A DNA stretch of 7,710 nucleotides from assembly GCA_937883885.1 (NCBI GenBank), contig CAKZXL010000044.1, positions 1 through 7,710 of the forward strand. The letters run 5' to 3'. A program made the position numbers and the translations under genes. The DNA comes from an uncultured Aquincola sp. (GTDB taxonomy: Bacteria > Pseudomonadota > Gammaproteobacteria > Burkholderiales > Burkholderiaceae). Of this stretch, positions 4,798 through 7,710 are shown in pieces. Within the stretch, counting starts at the first letter, position 1. Every line of letters starts with the position of its first letter. The notes beneath the pieces are model-generated. The model was not told the DNA's origin, searched no databases, and saw nothing but the letters and a program-made list of their open reading frames with translations.

Positions 4798-7169
4798 AGC
4801 GCCGCCGCCGGCCCGCGCCGCTGGAGCGCTGGTGGTCCGCCCGGGCCGACCAGCCGCTGCGCCGCCGCCTGCCGCGCCTGTTCGTGTTCGCCGCCTCGCT
4901 CACCGCACTGCTGTCGCTGGTGGCGCTGCTGACGGTGGCCCTGTGGTTCGAAGACCGCCGCACCCAGGGCGAAGCCGAGGAGCTGGCCCGCACCATCGCC
5001 TTTGCGCTGGAAGCGCCGCTGGCCTTCGGCGACCTGCAGGCCGCGCACGACACGCTGGCCGTGCTGCGCGTGCGCAGCAACGTGCGCGGCGCCTGGGTGC
5101 GCGACGCCACCGGCCAGGTGCGCGCCCGCTACCTGGAAGCCGGGCTCAACGACAACACCGCGCCCCGCCCCGGCTTCGGCCGCCTGGTGGTCACCGCGCC
5201 GGTGAGCCCGGGCGGCCAGGCGCTGGGCAGCGTCACGGTGGAGCTGGACGAGCTGCAAAGCTACCGCCAGCTGGCCGTGGGCGGCGCCGCGCTCATCCTG
5301 GCGCAGCTGCTGGCCTTGATGGTCAGCCTGCCGCTGGTGCGGCGCATCGCCGCCCGCATCACCGGCCCGATGACGGCCCTGGGCCGCACCGCGGCGCGCA
5401 TCGCCGAGCAGCGCGACTACTCGCGCCGGCTGGAAGGCGAAGGCCGCGACGAAGTGGGCCAGGCCGTGCGCGCCTTCAACGAGATGCTCGACCAGGTGCA
5501 GCAGCGCGACGAGGCGCTGGCCCATGCCAACCGCACGCTGGAAGAACGCGTGGCCCAGCGCACGCAGGAGCTGGCGCAGGAGAAGGAACGGGCCGAGGCC
5601 GCCTCGCTGGCCAAGACGCGCTTCCTGGCCAACATGAGCCATGAGCTGCGCACCCCGCTCAATGCGGTGCTGGGCGCCACGCAGCTGCTGCAGCAGGGCG
5701 GGCAGGCCAGCCACCGCGCCCAGCTGATCGAGACCATCGGCCAGAGCGGCGCCAACCTGCTGGCCTTGATCGAGAACGTGCTGGACGTGGCCCGCATCGA
5801 GTCGGGTGCGCTCACGCTGTCGCAGGAAGCCTTCAACCTGGTGGACTGCGTGGAAGCCGCGGTGGCCACCGCCTCGGTGGCGGCGCGCGCCGGCGGCCTG
5901 GCGATGGCGGCCATCATCCACCCCACGCTGGGCGCCTGGCGCCTGGGCGACCCGATGCGGCTGCGCCAGGTGCTGCTGAACCTGCTGGGCAATGCCGTCA
6001 AGTTCACGCCCGCAGGCCAGGTGGTGCTGCGGGTCACGGCGCCGATGGGCGCGCCGGGCTGGGTGTGCTTCAGCGTGGCGGACACCGGCGTGGGCATGGA
6101 CCTGGACGCCACCCGCGACATCTTCCAGCCCTTTGCGCAGGCCGACGAAGCCACCACCCGCCGCTTCGGCGGCACCGGGCTGGGCCTGACCATCTCGCGC
6201 GAGCTGGTGCGGGCCATGGGCGGCGACATCGCGGTGGACAGCCAGCCCGGCGTGGGCAGCACCTTCCGCTTCGAGGTGCCCCTGCCTGCCGCCGACGCGG
6301 CCGACGCGGCAGCGGCCGAGCCGGCGCAGCCGCGGCCGGTGGCGCCGCTCTACTTCTTCGAGCCGCACGAGCCCAGCGCCGAGGCACTGGCCGCGATGCT
6401 GCAGCGCATGCAGGTGCCGGCTGAACGTGTGACCGATGCGCAGTGGCTGCACGACCGGCTGGCCGCAGTCCAGGCCGCCGGTGACGAAGCGCCCTGGCTG
6501 CTGGTGGCCACCGAATCGGCCCAGGCCTGGGCGCTGCTGGAGCGCTGCGCCGACACGCTTGACCCCGAGCGCGTGATCGCGATGAACGATGCGCCCTCCC
6601 ACGCGGCCGACCGCGCCCGCGAGCACCTGCAGCTGCCGCGCAGCGTGCTCAAGCCGGTGCTGCGGGCCGCGCTGGTCAGCCGCCTGGGCTGGCGGCGCGA
6701 TGGCCCGCCGCCGGACACCGCCGAGCCACCATCGGCCGCACCGCCGCTCGGCCTGCCTGCGCTGCGGCTGCTGGTGGTGGACGACGACCCCACCAACCAG
6801 ATGATCGTCACCGCGATGCTGGCCAATGCCGGCCTGGGCGTGCAAAGCGCCGACGACGGCCGCAGCGCGCTGGCCCTGCTGCGCCAGCACCGCTTCGACC
6901 TGGTGCTGATGGACTGGCAGATGCCCGACATGGACGGGCTGGAGGTCACCCGCCGCATCCGCAACGGGGTGGCGGGCACCCACAACGCCACCATCCCGGT
7001 GGTGGCGCTGACGGCCAACGCCTTCGCCGAAGACCGCGCCGCCTGCCTGGCGGTCGGCATGAACGACTTCCTCACCAAGCCGGTGGTGGCGCAGCAGCTG
7101 CTGAACGTGGTGCACCGCTGGACGGCGCAGGCGCAGTCGCAGGCTCAGACCCGGCAGCCCGCGGCCTGA
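4794..7169 (+). CDS. Hybrid sensor histidine kinase with CHASE8-like sensor, HAMP, degenerate receiver and intact receiver
   Basis: The 791-residue inner-membrane kinase has, in order: basic N-terminus; TM1 about 29-51; a periplasmic domain about 52-158 with the CHASE8-like AEELARTIAFALEAPLAFGD and a GAWVRDATGQVRARY strand; TM2 about 160-183; HAMP about 184-236; and a coiled coil about 231-275. HisKA carries MSHELRTPLN with phospho-acceptor His283. The HATPase domain shows all boxes: N (Asn396, Asn400), G1 DTGVGM (430-435), F (FQPF 444-447) and G2 GGTGLGL (459-465). Residues about 518-632 have the spacing of a receiver ending in LKPVLRAALVSRL but lack the acceptor aspartate. The last domain (about 655-775) is an intact receiver with acidic VVDDD (661-665), phospho-acceptor Asp707 in LVLMDWQMPDMDG, Thr740 and Lys762. 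There is no HPt, DNA-binding or GGDEF domain, so phosphate must pass to a separate protein. The sensor matches that of YfiN, which fits regulation by the YfiR-family protein encoded just upstream. The gene overlaps it by ATGA. Confidence 0.95.
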   Translation: MKRRRRPAPLERWWSARADQPLRRRLPRLFVFAASLTALLSLVALLTVALWFEDRRTQGEAEELARTIAFALEAPLAFGDLQAAHDTLAVLRVRSNVRGAWVRDATGQVRARYLEAGLNDNTAPRPGFGRLVVTAPVSPGGQALGSVTVELDELQSYRQLAVGGAALILAQLLALMVSLPLVRRIAARITGPMTALGRTAARIAEQRDYSRRLEGEGRDEVGQAVRAFNEMLDQVQQRDEALAHANRTLEERVAQRTQELAQEKERAEAASLAKTRFLANMSHELRTPLNAVLGATQLLQQGGQASHRAQLIETIGQSGANLLALIENVLDVARIESGALTLSQEAFNLVDCVEAAVATASVAARAGGLAMAAIIHPTLGAWRLGDPMRLRQVLLNLLGNAVKFTPAGQVVLRVTAPMGAPGWVCFSVADTGVGMDLDATRDIFQPFAQADEATTRRFGGTGLGLTISRELVRAMGGDIAVDSQPGVGSTFRFEVPLPAADAADAAAAEPAQPRPVAPLYFFEPHEPSAEALAAMLQRMQVPAERVTDAQWLHDRLAAVQAAGDEAPWLLVATESAQAWALLERCADTLDPERVIAMNDAPSHAADRAREHLQLPRSVLKPVLRAALVSRLGWRRDGPPPDTAEPPSAAPPLGLPALRLLVVDDDPTNQMIVTAMLANAGLGVQSADDGRSALALLRQHRFDLVLMDWQMPDMDGLEVTRRIRNGVAGTHNATIPVVALTANAFAEDRAACLAVGMNDFLTKPVVAQQLLNVVHRWTAQAQSQAQTRQPAA

Positions 7170-7189
7170 CCGGGCCCTGCGCGGCCCGG
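7170..7189. terminator. GC hairpin terminator between convergent transcription units
   Basis: CCGGGCC (7170-7176) and GGCCCGG (7183-7189) make a perfect 7-bp, all-GC stem with a 6-base loop. It begins on the base after the kinase stop codon and ends eight bases before the stop of the minus-strand gene. No T-run follows on either side. The placement in the 28-base gap between converging genes argues for a shared bidirectional terminator, though an RNA 3'-end stabiliser is equally possible. Confidence 0.55.
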
Positions 7190-7197
7190 GGCTGGGG

Positions 7198-7419
7198 CTA
7201 GCTGCCCAGGCTCAGGCCGCCGGCATCCAGCGCCGGCGGGCGCAGCAGGTCGGCGTCCACGCCCATCACCGCGCTGGCGCGCTCCACCGCCTCCCACAGC
7301 GCGGCGGGCATCGCCAGGATGTCGTCGGGCGTGGCCGCGCGGGCGATCCAGGCGCCGATCTGGTGGTGCTGTTCAGGCGTGAGCAGGTCCAGGTTCAGCA
7401 TCTCGTCGATGGTTTTCAT
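7198..7419 (-). CDS. Small uncharacterised protein, 73 residues, coupled to a metallophosphoesterase gene
   Basis: I do not recognise the family. The 73-residue acidic product starts MKTIDEMLNLDLLTPEQHHQ and continues with helix-forming stretches (IGAWIARAATPDDILAMP, LWEAVERASAVMGVDADLL) and a Pro/Gly-rich tail. It has no signal peptide, membrane helix or cysteine, so it should be a small soluble, mainly helical cytoplasmic protein. The ATG at 7419 is chosen because AGGGAG stands five bases upstream and because it overlaps the stop of the phosphoesterase gene as ATGA. A longer frame opens with an in-frame ATG or GTG codon near 7455, but that lies wholly inside the phosphoesterase gene. Translational coupling suggests that the two proteins are needed together, for example as partner or regulator; this is inference. 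Confidence 0.75.
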   Translation of the reverse strand: MKTIDEMLNLDLLTPEQHHQIGAWIARAATPDDILAMPAALWEAVERASAVMGVDADLLRPPALDAGGLSLGS

Positions 7420-7710
7420 GAGAACTCCCTGTTGGATTGGATGAAGCGCACGCAAGTGATCTCCGACGGCGCACCGAGCCGCAGCGGAGGCCCCCAGTAT
7501 CCGGTGCCGCGGCTGGTGTACACCTGCAGCCGCCCCAGCCGGTCCAGCCCGGCGGTGAACGGCTGCTGCAAGCGCACGAAAAAGCCCCAGGGCCAGATCT
7601 GCCCGCCGTGGGTGTGGCCCGACAGCTGCACGTCGAAGCCGGCTTCGGCCGCGCCGGCCGCACTGCGGGGCTGGTGGGCCAGCAGCAGCCGCAGCCCGGC
7701 ATCGGCCGGG
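7416..7710 (-). CDS. Calcineurin-like metallophosphoesterase, C-terminal part (5' end outside the window)
   Basis: Only the last 97 residues are in the window, read from 7709 leftward. They begin PADAGLRLLLAHQPRSAA and contain the metal-binding SGHTHGGQIWPWG, whose histidines are ligands of the two-metal centre. They then show GLDRLGRLQVYTSRGTGYWG, PPLRLGAPSEITCVRF and the end IQSNREFS. The LLLAHQP histidine is another expected metal ligand. This arrangement (HQP, GHTHGGQ, sRGtGyWGPPxRxGxPxEI) is that of the YkuE/YaeI-like phosphoesterases, which are often membrane-associated and have been linked to phospholipid or lipid A precursor hydrolysis. The substrate cannot be told from this fragment. 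The TGA overlaps the ATG of the following 73-residue gene. The GNHD and other N-terminal metal motifs would lie beyond the right edge. Confidence 0.9.
   Translation of the reverse strand, partial: PADAGLRLLLAHQPRSAAGAAEAGFDVQLSGHTHGGQIWPWGFFVRLQQPFTAGLDRLGRLQVYTSRGTGYWGPPLRLGAPSEITCVRFIQSNREFS
7425..7430 (-). promoter_or_regulatory. Ribosome binding site for the 73-residue gene
   Basis: On the minus strand AGGGAG lies five bases before the ATG at 7419, inside the end of the metallophosphoesterase gene. It decides for the short start over the in-frame upstream codons. Confidence 0.65.

Noticed and set aside
3909..7115. 1068-codon open frame on the minus strand opposite the YfiR and kinase genes
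   Set aside because: It spans three unrelated plus-strand genes and has the low-complexity composition typical of antisense frames in GC-rich DNA. All kinase boxes are on the plus strand.
1..7710. CRISPR arrays, tRNA or rRNA genes, insertion sequences
   Set aside because: No regularly spaced repeats, no cloverleaf or rRNA-like stretches, and no transposase frames or terminal inverted repeats were seen on reading the window.

Overview
The window is very GC-rich and gene-dense, with long spurious open frames opposite the real genes. Its proteins look like those of a high-GC betaproteobacterium, most likely a Burkholderiales member of the Comamonadaceae / Rubrivivax-Leptothrix type. This rests on an ACC deaminase of the Variovorax/Burkholderia kind, a PEP-CTERM tail and a TonB receptor/YfiR/CHASE8 kinase set. 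It is inferred from protein resemblance and base composition, not from a phylogeny.

Left part (1-1871): an almost complete acdS (ACC deaminase, only about five N-terminal residues missing) runs off the left edge. A short reading frame after it ends in a PEP-CTERM sorting signal. It has no signal peptide and looks like the 3' remnant of a larger exported protein. It converges on an unrecognised 166-residue protein on the minus strand. The six bases between the two stop codons form the loop of a 7-bp hairpin whose stem contains both stops.

Centre (about 1986-7189): this is the main content, a tightly packed three-gene plus-strand operon. It encodes a TonB-dependent outer-membrane receptor, a secreted YfiR-family periplasmic protein (2-nt gap), and a membrane hybrid histidine kinase (ATGA overlap). 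The kinase has a CHASE8-like periplasmic domain, HAMP, HisKA, HATPase, a degenerate receiver and an intact receiver. YfiR and CHASE8 are the sensing parts of the Pseudomonas YfiBNR system. Here the diguanylate cyclase output is replaced by a phosphorelay kinase, and the outer-membrane partner is a TonB receptor. A 45-codon upstream frame with a strong Shine-Dalgarno ends in an ATGA overlap with the likely receptor start, so translation of the operon may be coupled from that leader. A 7-bp all-GC hairpin immediately after the kinase stop closes the operon.

Right part (7198-7710): on the minus strand, the C-terminal end of a calcineurin-like metallophosphoesterase is followed, again by ATGA overlap, by a 73-residue protein of unknown function. 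This pair converges on the kinase gene and shares its hairpin.

Main idea: an outer-membrane receptor, a periplasmic YfiR-type repressor or sensor and a CHASE8 hybrid kinase probably form one trans-envelope signalling route. It would carry information on ligand or envelope state to an unidentified HPt/response regulator outside the window.
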